DNA from: Rummeliibacillus suwonensis
GTDB taxonomy: Bacteria; Bacillota; Bacilli; Bacillales_A; Planococcaceae
Reading direction: 5' to 3'
Assembly: GCF_007896435.1 (NCBI RefSeq)
Contig: NZ_VCBL01000001.1
Span: 2,479,078-2,543,077, forward strand
Length of the DNA: 64,000 bases
The position numbers were made by a program, and so were the translations under genes. The notes below the pieces were generated by a model. The model saw nothing but the letters and a program-made list of their open reading frames with translations. It had not been told where the DNA came from and searched no databases. Numbering within the stretch: position 1 is the first letter of the stretch; each line of letters begins with the position of its first letter. This document shows, one piece after another, positions 56,460 through 64,000 of the stretch.

Positions 56460-57908
56460 CTATTTCTCCACCGATGAAAAATATTTTTGTACGATTTGAT
56501 GTAGCTCTCCCGGAAGTTGCAATCGCTCTGTTGTTTGCATATAAGAATCCTTATAATTGCCGATCACTTCTTTGTATGAACGAACGGATCCCTTGGCAAC
56601 TTTTCCATTGTCGCTTTGTTGAATAGATTGGGGATCACCATCACTTAACTTGCCCCTATCAGTCGTTGTTTTTCCTTTTTCACCAATACGATTAGGAATC
56701 GCTACTAAATCTCGATTGCCATTCCCCAAACCTGCACCAGACCCAAGACTTTTTTTAGTACCATTTCCTAAGTCACTAGAATTTCCTGAGCCATTGCTGC
56801 CCCCATTGCCATCACTATTTCCATTACTATTACTATTTCCATTACCGTTTTGATTGCCACTACCATTGCCATTATTTTGATTGTTGCCTTGTTTTTGACC
56901 ATTAGCTGAACTTTGATTATTTGATTGTGAAGATGAGGATGAATGATTTTGGGTAGCGTTTTGATTATTGTTTGCTGTACTATTTGTATTCGTTTGTGAA
57001 GTTTGATTGCTATTTTCCGTTGCTGTTGGATCAGATTGCATCGACTGATTAAGAGCAAGCTGTAAATTCGGACTGATCGATGTTCCAGATTGATTCAATG
57101 CTTTTTGGGTTTGTACAGCTTCTTTTGAAAGCGATGCTACTGTTTTGGTTAAATCTTGTAACTGCTGCTGCTCCTCTTTTGATAAACCTTTTTCAGTTGA
57201 TGCTTCCTTATCCTCCAGTTTTTGTTTTTGAATCGCTAATTCTTTTTGCTTTTTGACAAGTGCTTGTAATGCTTCTTCCGTTGTTTTTGATTTTTTCAAT
57301 TCCTTTCGAAGCTCTTCCATCGATTTTTTCGTTTCTTTTGTTTCCGCTCTCTTCTCCATATCCTTGACTGTCTTTTTCATGTCTGCTGTTATACGTTTTT
57401 CTTCTTTTACAGTATTAGCATATTGCTGCGAAGAAGAGGGAAATAATGACAGTAACGATATTCCTAAAATCAGGGCTATGCTCGCTGTAATCGACTTTGT
57501 ACGCCATAAATTCTTTTTACGTTTGTTATATTCAACGACTGCATCTGCCGCTATTTTCTCCGTTTGGATGATGAGCTGCTGCGCTAGAGGTGAATTCAAA
57601 TCCTCCATCGAATAAACGGTACGCAGTAAATTATCAGGGAAATAATCATCCAAAACATTTAAAGTCTGTTTTTTGGTTGGACGTTTCCACCATAAATAGA
57701 AAGCTGCCATACAAAATGTTATAGCAGCTATTCCGATCGTCATTTCTTGATAAAAAGGAAGAACAAAAAAACGAGAAACAAACATGATGATGAAAGCCAA
57801 TAACAATATGTAAGCAATCATACGTTGACTATTCTTCAAAAAATATTCAACCATCATACTGTATCGAGCTTTTTGGACTGCTCTTGCTATTTGACTACGT
57901 TTACTCAT
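56460..57908 (-). CDS. Membrane-anchored coiled-coil protein with Asn/Gly/Ser-rich region
   Basis: Unrecognised protein of 482 residues. Two helices near 30-75 and one near 146-162, a charged coiled coil (about 170-275, many Lys/Glu/Gln), then a low-complexity stretch (about 290-385) of Asn, Ser, Gly and Gln, and a conserved-looking tail that ends LPGELHQIVQKYFSSVEK. The low-complexity part has the look of a flexible linker. AAAGGAGGG precedes ATG 57908. It sits between the ABC permease and MoxR genes, so it may couple the two modules. Confidence 0.8.
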   Translation of the reverse strand: MSKRSQIARAVQKARYSMMVEYFLKNSQRMIAYILLLAFIIMFVSRFFVLPFYQEMTIGIAAITFCMAAFYLWWKRPTKKQTLNVLDDYFPDNLLRTVYSMEDLNSPLAQQLIIQTEKIAADAVVEYNKRKKNLWRTKSITASIALILGISLLSLFPSSSQQYANTVKEEKRITADMKKTVKDMEKRAETKETKKSMEELRKELKKSKTTEEALQALVKKQKELAIQKQKLEDKEASTEKGLSKEEQQQLQDLTKTVASLSKEAVQTQKALNQSGTSISPNLQLALNQSMQSDPTATENSNQTSQTNTNSTANNNQNATQNHSSSSSQSNNQSSANGQKQGNNQNNGNGSGNQNGNGNSNSNGNSDGNGGSNGSGNSSDLGNGTKKSLGSGAGLGNGNRDLVAIPNRIGEKGKTTTDRGKLSDGDPQSIQQSDNGKVAKGSVRSYKEVIGNYKDSYMQTTERLQLPGELHQIVQKYFSSVEK

Positions 57909-57921
57909 TTGTTGCCCTCCT

Positions 57922-58767
57922 TTATTTTTTCTTTCTCATATTGACACGTAGCTTTTTCACGGAAATCAATAAACAAATGATCGTGATCGCCATATAAAAA
58001 ATGAGATATCCAGCCCAAACCGGAAAATGTATTTTTGTTATTTCAAACAGTGAGTCTGACATTTCTGGTGTGATCAATGTTAACATCAAAGCGATTGGAT
58101 TAATCATTGCCCAAAAATGTGAAAAAGGCGCAGGATCATGATTTGGCAATGAAGAATTTCCCATCGTGCTAATACCAATGACAAAGAAAAATGCCGTAAT
58201 CCCTGTTAAAAATAACATGGCTCCATACGTCGAAATCATCGAAAGGATTGTTTTTCGAATTAACGTTGAAAACATCACACCAATACTTGCAATGGCTAGC
58301 ATTGTTACGATCAAAAAGGCAAATATAATGAGTAGCTGTCCAGGTGAAATGCCACCAAATAGGAAAACGAGACTATAAAGTGGTAACCCTGCAATAAGTA
58401 ATAACAGTAAAAAAATGATGGAAGAACTCATTTTCCCAAAAATGATTTGAAACGAACTTTGAGAAGAAGTAAGCAAAATATTCAAAGTCTGTTTTTCACG
58501 TTCCGTACTAATGGCGCCTGCAGTCAACCCTGGTGTGATAAATAAAATCAATGCCAATTGTACATAGGTCAACATGCCAAACAAAAGCACACTTTGTTCC
58601 GGATTAATAAAACCGTTCCCTGTAAAATTCGTGGAAATAAAGATAAACCCAAAAACAAACACACTCAATACAAGTAAATAAAATAGGATCCCTGCAAAGC
58701 TTTTAAATGAACGGAAACGAAGCTTCAATTCCTTTATTAAAACGGGATTTTTAAATGTTGATTTCAT
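57922..58767 (-). CDS. ABC-2 type permease
   Basis: Membrane protein of 281 residues with six helices and the STEREKQTLNILLTSSQS motif of ABC-2 exporters (about 88-105). It pairs with the ATPase encoded just upstream; the start overlaps that gene's stop (ATGA). Resembles the GldF/NosY type of permease in length and layout. Confidence 0.88.
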   Translation of the reverse strand: MKSTFKNPVLIKELKLRFRSFKSFAGILFYLLVLSVFVFGFIFISTNFTGNGFINPEQSVLLFGMLTYVQLALILFITPGLTAGAISTEREKQTLNILLTSSQSSFQIIFGKMSSSIIFLLLLLIAGLPLYSLVFLFGGISPGQLLIIFAFLIVTMLAIASIGVMFSTLIRKTILSMISTYGAMLFLTGITAFFFVIGISTMGNSSLPNHDPAPFSHFWAMINPIALMLTLITPEMSDSLFEITKIHFPVWAGYLIFYMAITIICLLISVKKLRVNMRKKK

Positions 58768-59699
58768 ATTTTCTCTACCTCCTCCGTTATTGCCATGAAG
58801 ACATCTTCTAAATCCTTCTCATCTTCTGCAAAGGAAAGTATCGGTAGATCCATTTCGACCATTTTCCTCAATAGTTTCATTTGTTCCTCATCTGAACCAT
58901 TGAATCTGAATTTTATTTTTTGATCGATTACTTCAATAGAGGAGACAAATGGATTTTCCTCAAAAAATTGTTTTGCTAAATTCATATCATAACCCGCTTG
59001 ATATTTGACCGAGATAAACTTCTCGCCCATTATCTGTGCTTGGATTTCAGCTACTGAGCCATGTGCTATTAGCTTTCCACTATCAATAACACCTATTTCG
59101 TCACACATTTCTGCAAGCTCTGGAAGAATATGCGATGAAATCAAAATAGTTTTGCCCATCTCTTTTAACTGTTTCAAAATGTCACGCATTTCTACTCGGG
59201 CTCTTGGATCAAGACCTGATGCAGGTTCATCTAATATTAACACCTTCGGATCATGGATCAATGTTCGAGCAAGGCAAAGCCGTTGCTTCATCCCTCTAGA
59301 CAATACATCGACATATTCATAGCGTTTATGTGACAAGTTCACCAGTTCTAATAATTGAGGAATCAATTTCTCCCTTTGTTCTGCAGGTATCCCATAGCTA
59401 GATCCAAAGAAATCTAAATACTCCTCAGCCTTCAATTGATCATAAACTCCAAAAAAGTCAGGCATATATCCAATCAGCTTACGAACTTCTTCAGGATTTT
59501 GTGTTACGCTGATACCATTTATATACGCTTCTCCATCTGTTGGCTGCAATAATGTTGAAAGGATTGAAAACGTCGTTGATTTACCAGCACCATTCGCACC
59601 AACAAAGCCAAAAACGATCCCCTCTTTTATGGTAAGATCCAGACCGTGTAATGCATAAAAGGAGCCATACTTTTTTGTTAACCCTTTGATTTCGATCAT
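58764..59699 (-). CDS. ABC transporter ATPase
   Basis: ATPase of 311 residues. Walker A GANGAGKST (about 35-43), signature LSRGMKQRL, Walker B VLILDEPASGLD, switch His in SSHILPELAEM. The C-terminal extension after residue 220 is typical of exporter ATPases of the CcmA/GldA/NatA group. The start overlaps the stop of the preceding gene (ATGA). Confidence 0.92.
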   Translation of the reverse strand: MIEIKGLTKKYGSFYALHGLDLTIKEGIVFGFVGANGAGKSTTFSILSTLLQPTDGEAYINGISVTQNPEEVRKLIGYMPDFFGVYDQLKAEEYLDFFGSSYGIPAEQREKLIPQLLELVNLSHKRYEYVDVLSRGMKQRLCLARTLIHDPKVLILDEPASGLDPRARVEMRDILKQLKEMGKTILISSHILPELAEMCDEIGVIDSGKLIAHGSVAEIQAQIMGEKFISVKYQAGYDMNLAKQFFEENPFVSSIEVIDQKIKFRFNGSDEEQMKLLRKMVEMDLPILSFAEDEKDLEDVFMAITEEVEKI

Positions 59700-62071
59700 G
59701 GTTTAACCTCCCCTTTTAATTGTAAGGAAGGAATTGTCGTACTTGGATCATCAGACATTTTCCTTTCTAGTTTAAATTTCACTTGACCATCATTCGAAAT
59801 ATAATCTTTAATATTTTTCGTTAATGTAAATCGTCCATCATTGATCTCCTCATAACTTGATGTTTTTACATTAAAAATTTGAAGCAAAAGATTTTTTGTA
59901 TCCGTGTTAGCTAATTGTAATTCTGTCCAAGCGATTTTTTTGTTTTGCAACATGTCTGGTATCGTCCATACAAAATCATATGTCCCCTCTTCGATATGCC
60001 AGATTGAACTGTTTTCCAAATCCCTCTCTGCATAGCCTGAATTCGAAGTAGAATAAATATCGGCACTCATCGAATTCGCAGGTAATACGAACTCGCCCGA
60101 TAAATTGGTTTTGGGACTAAAGCTTTGAACAACCAAGTTGATAGAGGACATATCAGCTTTACTATTTTTCAAAGAAATGGGTGTAATAGATTCATCTACC
60201 CAACCAACAAGTGCAGGCTGCTCCTTATTTGCGATTAAATCATAAGCAGAATACTTTAGCATTTGCTGACGACTTTTTATAATATCGTCCTTATTCTTCA
60301 CTTGACTTGAATAATTTGTTGTAACTGGCATAGCAGGTAGTAATAGGGCACCATTTATTGTTTGAGTTACTTTTAGTGTTTGTTCAGGCTTTATCGTACC
60401 TAGTTTTAGCCATTGACTACCATACCAAATGGATACATCCTTTACTGTATAAGGTAAATTATTTGTGATATTCCCTTTTAATACGCTGTCCTCTACCTCT
60501 AAATCTATATTAAAGCTACCTATATTCTGCATTTGCAACTGCCCAGCTATAGTGGAGACAGACCAATATCGATTATTACGTATAGTAACCCTTTTTTCGT
60601 TTTGGAATTGTTCTAATATTCCTTGTTTATGAATAACTCCTCCTGTATCGAAATTACGTAACAAAGTCGCCGTACTATTCGGTGAGAGGGCAAATGTAAA
60701 ATCTCCACTTCGATTGGTTAATAATGAATTTATAAAATAGCCATTCAGACTATCATCTTCATCTATTTCATATACAGCAGATTGTTGAATTTGCGGCTTT
60801 GATAGGCGATCCTTTGCGCCATAAGCAAATACTAAAATAGATATAAAAAGTGAAAGTGCTGGAATAATCCACCAAGCATACTCCCTCTTGTCTTTCTTTT
60901 TTAAAATAAAATACAAAAGTGGTCCTACAATGACAATATAAATAATAATGATGATGATTAATAATATTGTTGATACTTGGAACGTAGGAAACAATTCATT
61001 CGCATATGTATCACCTTCGATAAAATTCGTATACTGAGGATCTGTCTTCATATTACTAATGGCATTAATAGGAATAACCTTTTGTAATAATGGCTCATAG
61101 TCCTTTTCCATTGAAAGTGGTTCATCGCCTAAAGAAAAGGTTGTTTGAATAATTTGTCCATTCCCCAGAGTACGTTTTGCAGCTAAAATTTGCTGGTCAA
61201 CTTCTAACACTGTTTTTGCTTCTTTATCCGCTTTTTGAGCCGCATAAGTCATAACATCATTAGAAAGTTTGACACCTTTTATTGATTTTTGGATATCCTT
61301 GGATGAAATCATCCTTGTTTGATCATTTAACGATAACGGTAAATCATTTTTAAATATTCCAATTTCCCCATCTAAATTATCAGAAGCTCCAATAACGATT
61401 GTTCCACCTAACTTCACCCATTCGAGTAAAGATTGTTGTTCTTCTTCCTTTAAAGATGCAATCGAATACTCGTCCACAACTACAATATCAGCGACCGACC
61501 AAGCACTCGCAGTTGTAGGGATCAAGTCTTGTTTTATTTGACCAAGATGAATGATTTCCGTAGAATTGTTTGTTGCCAATTTAGAAAGGACAGATAAACG
61601 ATCGATGCTATTCGTAAACGTCAACACGAATGTACTTTCTCTTTCATACATTTGTGGTTTAATCACATCATCGCCGGTAAAACTAATTTCCTTGCCTGTT
61701 TTCCAATTTTCATCGTAAATATGAATCATTTTGTTTGAAGATATACCATTCGAATACTGAGTTGAAAAATAATCTAGCATGATTTTAATCGTTTTTGTTT
61801 CATTAGCTCCTATTTCTAATGGTGTAACGATTCCCATGCCGCCAGAATATCCTTGTTGACTGTCAATAACAATATCACCTGAAAACGCATCTCCTTTATT
61901 TGTAACAGTCAACAAAACCGGTAGTCCTTTTGTATCTTTTCCCTTATTATCAAAACCTGCGCTTACCCTAACATCTAAATTTGATTTTGCAGACACATTT
62001 AATGAGAAGGCTGGGAATATAGCTAAAAATAAAATTATACATGTAAAAAATACTGCTATCCTCTTTTTCAA
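59696..62071 (-). CDS. Large exported membrane protein, first gene of the vWA/MoxR operon
   Basis: Unrecognised protein of 791 residues. Signal peptide (about 1-28, ending NVSA), a long extracellular beta-rich region containing a stretch that resembles a Rossmann/GATase-like fold (VVDEYSIASLKEEEQQSLLEW), two helices (about 365-392 and 398-416), then a second extracellular beta-rich half. Starts at TTG 62071 with AAGGAGG seven bases upstream. The gene opens an operon in which every junction overlaps or is under 20 bases. Confidence 0.8.
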   Translation of the reverse strand: MKKRIAVFFTCIILFLAIFPAFSLNVSAKSNLDVRVSAGFDNKGKDTKGLPVLLTVTNKGDAFSGDIVIDSQQGYSGGMGIVTPLEIGANETKTIKIMLDYFSTQYSNGISSNKMIHIYDENWKTGKEISFTGDDVIKPQMYERESTFVLTFTNSIDRLSVLSKLATNNSTEIIHLGQIKQDLIPTTASAWSVADIVVVDEYSIASLKEEEQQSLLEWVKLGGTIVIGASDNLDGEIGIFKNDLPLSLNDQTRMISSKDIQKSIKGVKLSNDVMTYAAQKADKEAKTVLEVDQQILAAKRTLGNGQIIQTTFSLGDEPLSMEKDYEPLLQKVIPINAISNMKTDPQYTNFIEGDTYANELFPTFQVSTILLIIIIIIYIVIVGPLLYFILKKKDKREYAWWIIPALSLFISILVFAYGAKDRLSKPQIQQSAVYEIDEDDSLNGYFINSLLTNRSGDFTFALSPNSTATLLRNFDTGGVIHKQGILEQFQNEKRVTIRNNRYWSVSTIAGQLQMQNIGSFNIDLEVEDSVLKGNITNNLPYTVKDVSIWYGSQWLKLGTIKPEQTLKVTQTINGALLLPAMPVTTNYSSQVKNKDDIIKSRQQMLKYSAYDLIANKEQPALVGWVDESITPISLKNSKADMSSINLVVQSFSPKTNLSGEFVLPANSMSADIYSTSNSGYAERDLENSSIWHIEEGTYDFVWTIPDMLQNKKIAWTELQLANTDTKNLLLQIFNVKTSSYEEINDGRFTLTKNIKDYISNDGQVKFKLERKMSDDPSTTIPSLQLKGEVKP

Positions 62072-62289
62072 TTAAATACCTCCTTTTCTTCTCTATAATA
62101 CAATTACGAATTTCGAACGAGGAAGGTTCCATATTTATAAAAAACACTAAAATATTACATGATTCTACAAAATGAGGGGGACTATTTTTAAAAGTAAACT
62201 ATCACGAACGATTGCTCACTTATACATAAAAAAGGTTTTTGTACAGAAAACCTATGCCTCGGTCGATACATGCACCATCATCGTCTATG

Positions 62290-62336
62290 AAAAAAGAGTA
62301 CAATTCAGTTTGATGATACTGAATTATACTCTTTTG
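62290..62336 (-). terminator. Terminator of the dapH-dapL operon
   Basis: Stem AAAGAGTATAATTCAGT / ACTGAATTGTACTCTTT on the minus strand, then TTTTTTC. It lies about 235 bases beyond the dapL stop, with two repeat copies in between. Confidence 0.8.
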
Positions 62337-62364
62337 CTTTTCAATGATGGATTTCATTCAAGGC

Positions 62365-62452
62365 AGATGCTTTTAAATCCTGATATAGGCTATGGGTGCT
62401 ACTTGTGCCTTGATGTGGAGACTTACTGCCCGTTAACATGGGGGATAGTGAT
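62365..62452 (+). repeat. Structured intergenic repeat, copy 11a (degenerate 3' half)
   Basis: AAGGCAGATGC ... GACTTACTGCCCGTTAACATG followed by GGGGGATA matches the hairpin 2 arms and end of the consensus. It runs into copy 11b, forming a second tandem pair. Confidence 0.6.
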
Positions 62453-62596
62453 ACTTCACTCAGAGGGGGTTCCTTATCTCCACTGAGTGTTAGTTAAACC
62501 AATCGGACTTTTACAGGCAGTTGTTCCCACATATTTTCCCTGTTTTCTTCTTAAGTCTCAATGTGGGAACTCTACTGCCTGTTAAAGCGGGGCAAA
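62443..62596 (+). repeat. Structured intergenic repeat, copy 11b (full), overlapping dapL
   Basis: GATAGTGATACTT; hairpin 1 CACTCAG/CTGAGTG; linker GTTAAACCAATCGGACTTTTA; hairpin 2 CAGGCAGT/ACTGCCTG outside, CCCACAT/ATGTGGG inside; end GCGGGGCAAA. The last 25 bases lie inside the dapL frame on the opposite strand and encode its C-terminus and stop. Confidence 0.85.
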
Positions 62597-63714
62597 CCAT
62601 AGTGACGTAAAAATTGTTCAACAAATCGAACATTTACCTCAATTAGATCTTCATCTGGTTGAATAGAGGCATGGTGTAAACCAAACTCTGTATTGGCGCC
62701 TCCCCAGAACATCGCACCCGGAATATCTTTTAAGAAGAATCCGAAGTCTTCACCGGTCATTGCAGGAGGGCATTCATAAGCAACTACTCCTGCAGTTTCT
62801 TCAGCACATGCTAATAATGCTTTCGCACATTGCTCTTGATTATACACTTGATAATAGGATGAACCATAGTCGATTTCCACTTTACATTCAAAAGCAATCT
62901 CCGTTGCTTTACACAATGCTTCGATACGTTTTTTAATGAGCGACATAGATTCTGCGGACATTGTACGGATCGTACCCTCTAAACGCGCATTTTCTGCAAT
63001 AACATTTTGGACATAGCCTGAGGTCATCTTTCCTATTGTAATCACACCACTATCTAACGGATTCAAATTACGACTAATAATCGTTTGCAGCTGAATCATT
63101 AAATTGGCAGCTGCTACTGACATATCCTTTGTAAGATGCGGATATGCAGCATGTCCACCTACTCCATGAAGATCGATAAACAATTCAGATGTATTGGCAA
63201 ATAACATACCCGGTCTTGTAGCTACCGTTCCAACCGGATACTCTGGTGCAATGTGCATCGCAAAAATATAGTTAGGTACTAAATCTGGACGTTCTTTTTG
63301 CATCCATTCAAGCATAGGTTTTGCACCACCAGGACCTTCTTCAGCAGGTTGAAAATAAACGATAATCGTATTTTCAGGCTGTTGTTGAGAAAAAGCTGCC
63401 ACTAGCCCAAGCGCAATAGTCATATGGAAATCATGTCCGCATGCATGCATAAATCCTGGGTGTTCTGATGCATATGGCAAACCCGTATTTTCCGTAATCG
63501 GTAATGCATCAATATCTGTACGCCAGCCAACCTTCAATTGGGGATTTTTCCCTGCGATTGTAACAATGATACCTGTTTTCCACGTATCAATTTTAAAATA
63601 AGGCTTCCATAATTGTTCAATGATAGTAAGCAAATATTGATGTGTCTTTTTTTCCTGAAAACCTATTTCAGGAATTTTATGTAAATCCCTTCTAATTTCC
63701 AATAAGGACTTCAT
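62572..63714 (-). CDS. dapL: N-acetyldiaminopimelate deacetylase
   Basis: M20 family metallopeptidase of 380 residues that deacetylates N-acetyl-diaminopimelate in lysine and peptidoglycan precursor synthesis (B. subtilis YkuR). Metal-binding motifs: MHACGHDFH (about 90-98), PAEEGPGGA (about 127-135), MHIAPEYP, and the late TGEDFGFFL. It follows dapH by 14 bases, the usual pair. The stop codon TAG and the final residues LPRFNRQ come from repeat copy 11b, so the natural C-terminus has probably been replaced by the insertion. Confidence 0.93.
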   Translation of the reverse strand: MKSLLEIRRDLHKIPEIGFQEKKTHQYLLTIIEQLWKPYFKIDTWKTGIIVTIAGKNPQLKVGWRTDIDALPITENTGLPYASEHPGFMHACGHDFHMTIALGLVAAFSQQQPENTIIVYFQPAEEGPGGAKPMLEWMQKERPDLVPNYIFAMHIAPEYPVGTVATRPGMLFANTSELFIDLHGVGGHAAYPHLTKDMSVAAANLMIQLQTIISRNLNPLDSGVITIGKMTSGYVQNVIAENARLEGTIRTMSAESMSLIKKRIEALCKATEIAFECKVEIDYGSSYYQVYNQEQCAKALLACAEETAGVVAYECPPAMTGEDFGFFLKDIPGAMFWGGANTEFGLHHASIQPDEDLIEVNVRFVEQFLRHYGLPRFNRQ

Positions 63715-63728
63715 CGTTTCAACACCTC

Positions 63729-64000
63729 TTATAATTGACGAAGATCTTGCATAATTTCTGTTTTGGATTTTGTTTTTTCATCGATTTCTTTAATGACTTT
63801 TGCTGGTGCACCGACTACGACAGTATATGGAGGTACATCTTTTGTAACAATGGCACCCGCTGCCACAACAGCACCTTCACCAATTCGGCAGCCCTCTAAA
63901 ACGACCGCATTTGCCCCAATCATCACATTATCTTCAATAACGACTGGATCTGCGCTTGGTGGCTCAATAACACCTGCAAGAACAGCACCTGCACCAATGT
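63729..64000 (-). CDS. dapH: Tetrahydrodipicolinate N-acetyltransferase (partial)
   Basis: C-terminal part of a left-handed beta-helix acyltransferase; the gene continues past the right edge. Hexapeptide repeats are visible ([56 protein letters not shown]), and the tail ends MQDLRQL. The [15 protein letters not shown] segment and the neighbour dapL identify DapH (YkuQ), which makes N-acetyl-tetrahydrodipicolinate from acetyl-CoA. Confidence 0.92.
   Translation of the reverse strand, partial: IGAGAVLAGVIEPPSADPVVIEDNVMIGANAVVLEGCRIGEGAVVAAGAIVTKDVPPYTVVVGAPAKVIKEIDEKTKSKTEIMQDLRQL

Noticed and set aside
56768-57058. 96-codon frame inside the Asn/Gly/Ser-rich gene
   Set aside because: An out-of-frame reading of a low-complexity tract; the main frame has the ribosome site and fits the operon.
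62172-62486. Open frame of 104 codons upstream of the vWA operon
   Set aside because: It runs through a terminator stem and two repeat copies; no ribosome site and no protein-like composition.

Overview
The window is low-GC Firmicute chromosome, most likely from the Planococcaceae (the Lysinibacillus/Rummeliibacillus/Kurthia neighbourhood). The evidence is the AT-rich base composition, strong AAGGAGG-type ribosome binding sites, and long stretches of Bacillus subtilis-like gene order: ctaD-ctaC-ctaB/ctaA-pycA-ftsW-ylaN-ylaL-ylaI-ylaH-typA-ylaF-yktC-yktB-yktA, then pdhDCBA-def-ykrA-rpoY-rnjA-ktrC, ykuV, and dapL-dapH. The genus is not certain. No rRNA, tRNA, CRISPR array, prophage or transposase gene was seen.

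Layout. 1-5.3 kb: caa3 cytochrome c oxidase and haem A synthesis. 5.6-10.5 kb: pyruvate carboxylase, FtsW, YlaN. 10.7-16.7 kb: small yla/ykt genes and TypA. 16.9-18 kb: LrgA/LrgB pair. 18.5-22.6 kb: SwrC-type RND pump with a divergent TetR (YerO-like) regulator and two evenly spaced palindromes. 22.7-26.5 kb: qoxABCD quinol oxidase. 27-27.9 kb: a short-chain dehydrogenase-like protein without the catalytic residues. 28.3-33.2 kb: pyruvate dehydrogenase complex. 33.7-38.3 kb: def, ykrA, a 23-residue cationic peptide gene, rpoY, rnjA, ktrC. 38.5-43.5 kb: YkuV, a YhfH-like zinc ribbon, the glyoxylate shunt (aceA, aceB) and a divergent LytTR regulator. 44.2-48.6 kb: polyamine uptake operon with its own XRE-cupin regulator. 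48.9-50.1 kb: MFS pump. 50.2-62.1 kb: an eight-gene coupled operon (secreted/membrane protein, ABC exporter, coiled-coil protein, MoxR ATPase, DUF58, two von Willebrand factor A membrane proteins). 62.6-64 kb: lysine/diaminopimelate genes dapL and partial dapH.

The most unusual content is intergenic. About a dozen copies of a structured element of roughly 150 bp lie between the genes, nearly all in the same (+) orientation whichever way the flanking genes run. A full copy begins at ATAAAGTGAAACT, has a first hairpin whose arms change sequence but keep pairing, a conserved single-stranded linker with AACCAATCGG, a second long hairpin closed by CGGGCAGT/ACTGCCCG with an inner stem, and ends GCGGGATAAA. 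Copies begin on or just after stop codons, sit between a stop codon and its terminator, form tandem pairs sharing one end, supply the last codons of dapL, and in one case start exactly where transcription from a good promoter upstream of def should start. The architecture (subterminal hairpins, no terminal inverted repeats, strand bias) would fit a non-autonomous element moved by a single-strand (HUH/Y1) transposase, but a functional RNA is not excluded. A second hairpin family is present twice, once inside a copy of the first.

Other points for follow-up are the 23-residue amphipathic peptide gene with its own promoter and terminator, the MoxR/vWA/ABC operon, and the LytTR regulator facing the glyoxylate genes. 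All calls are from reading the sequence; no database search or folding program was run.
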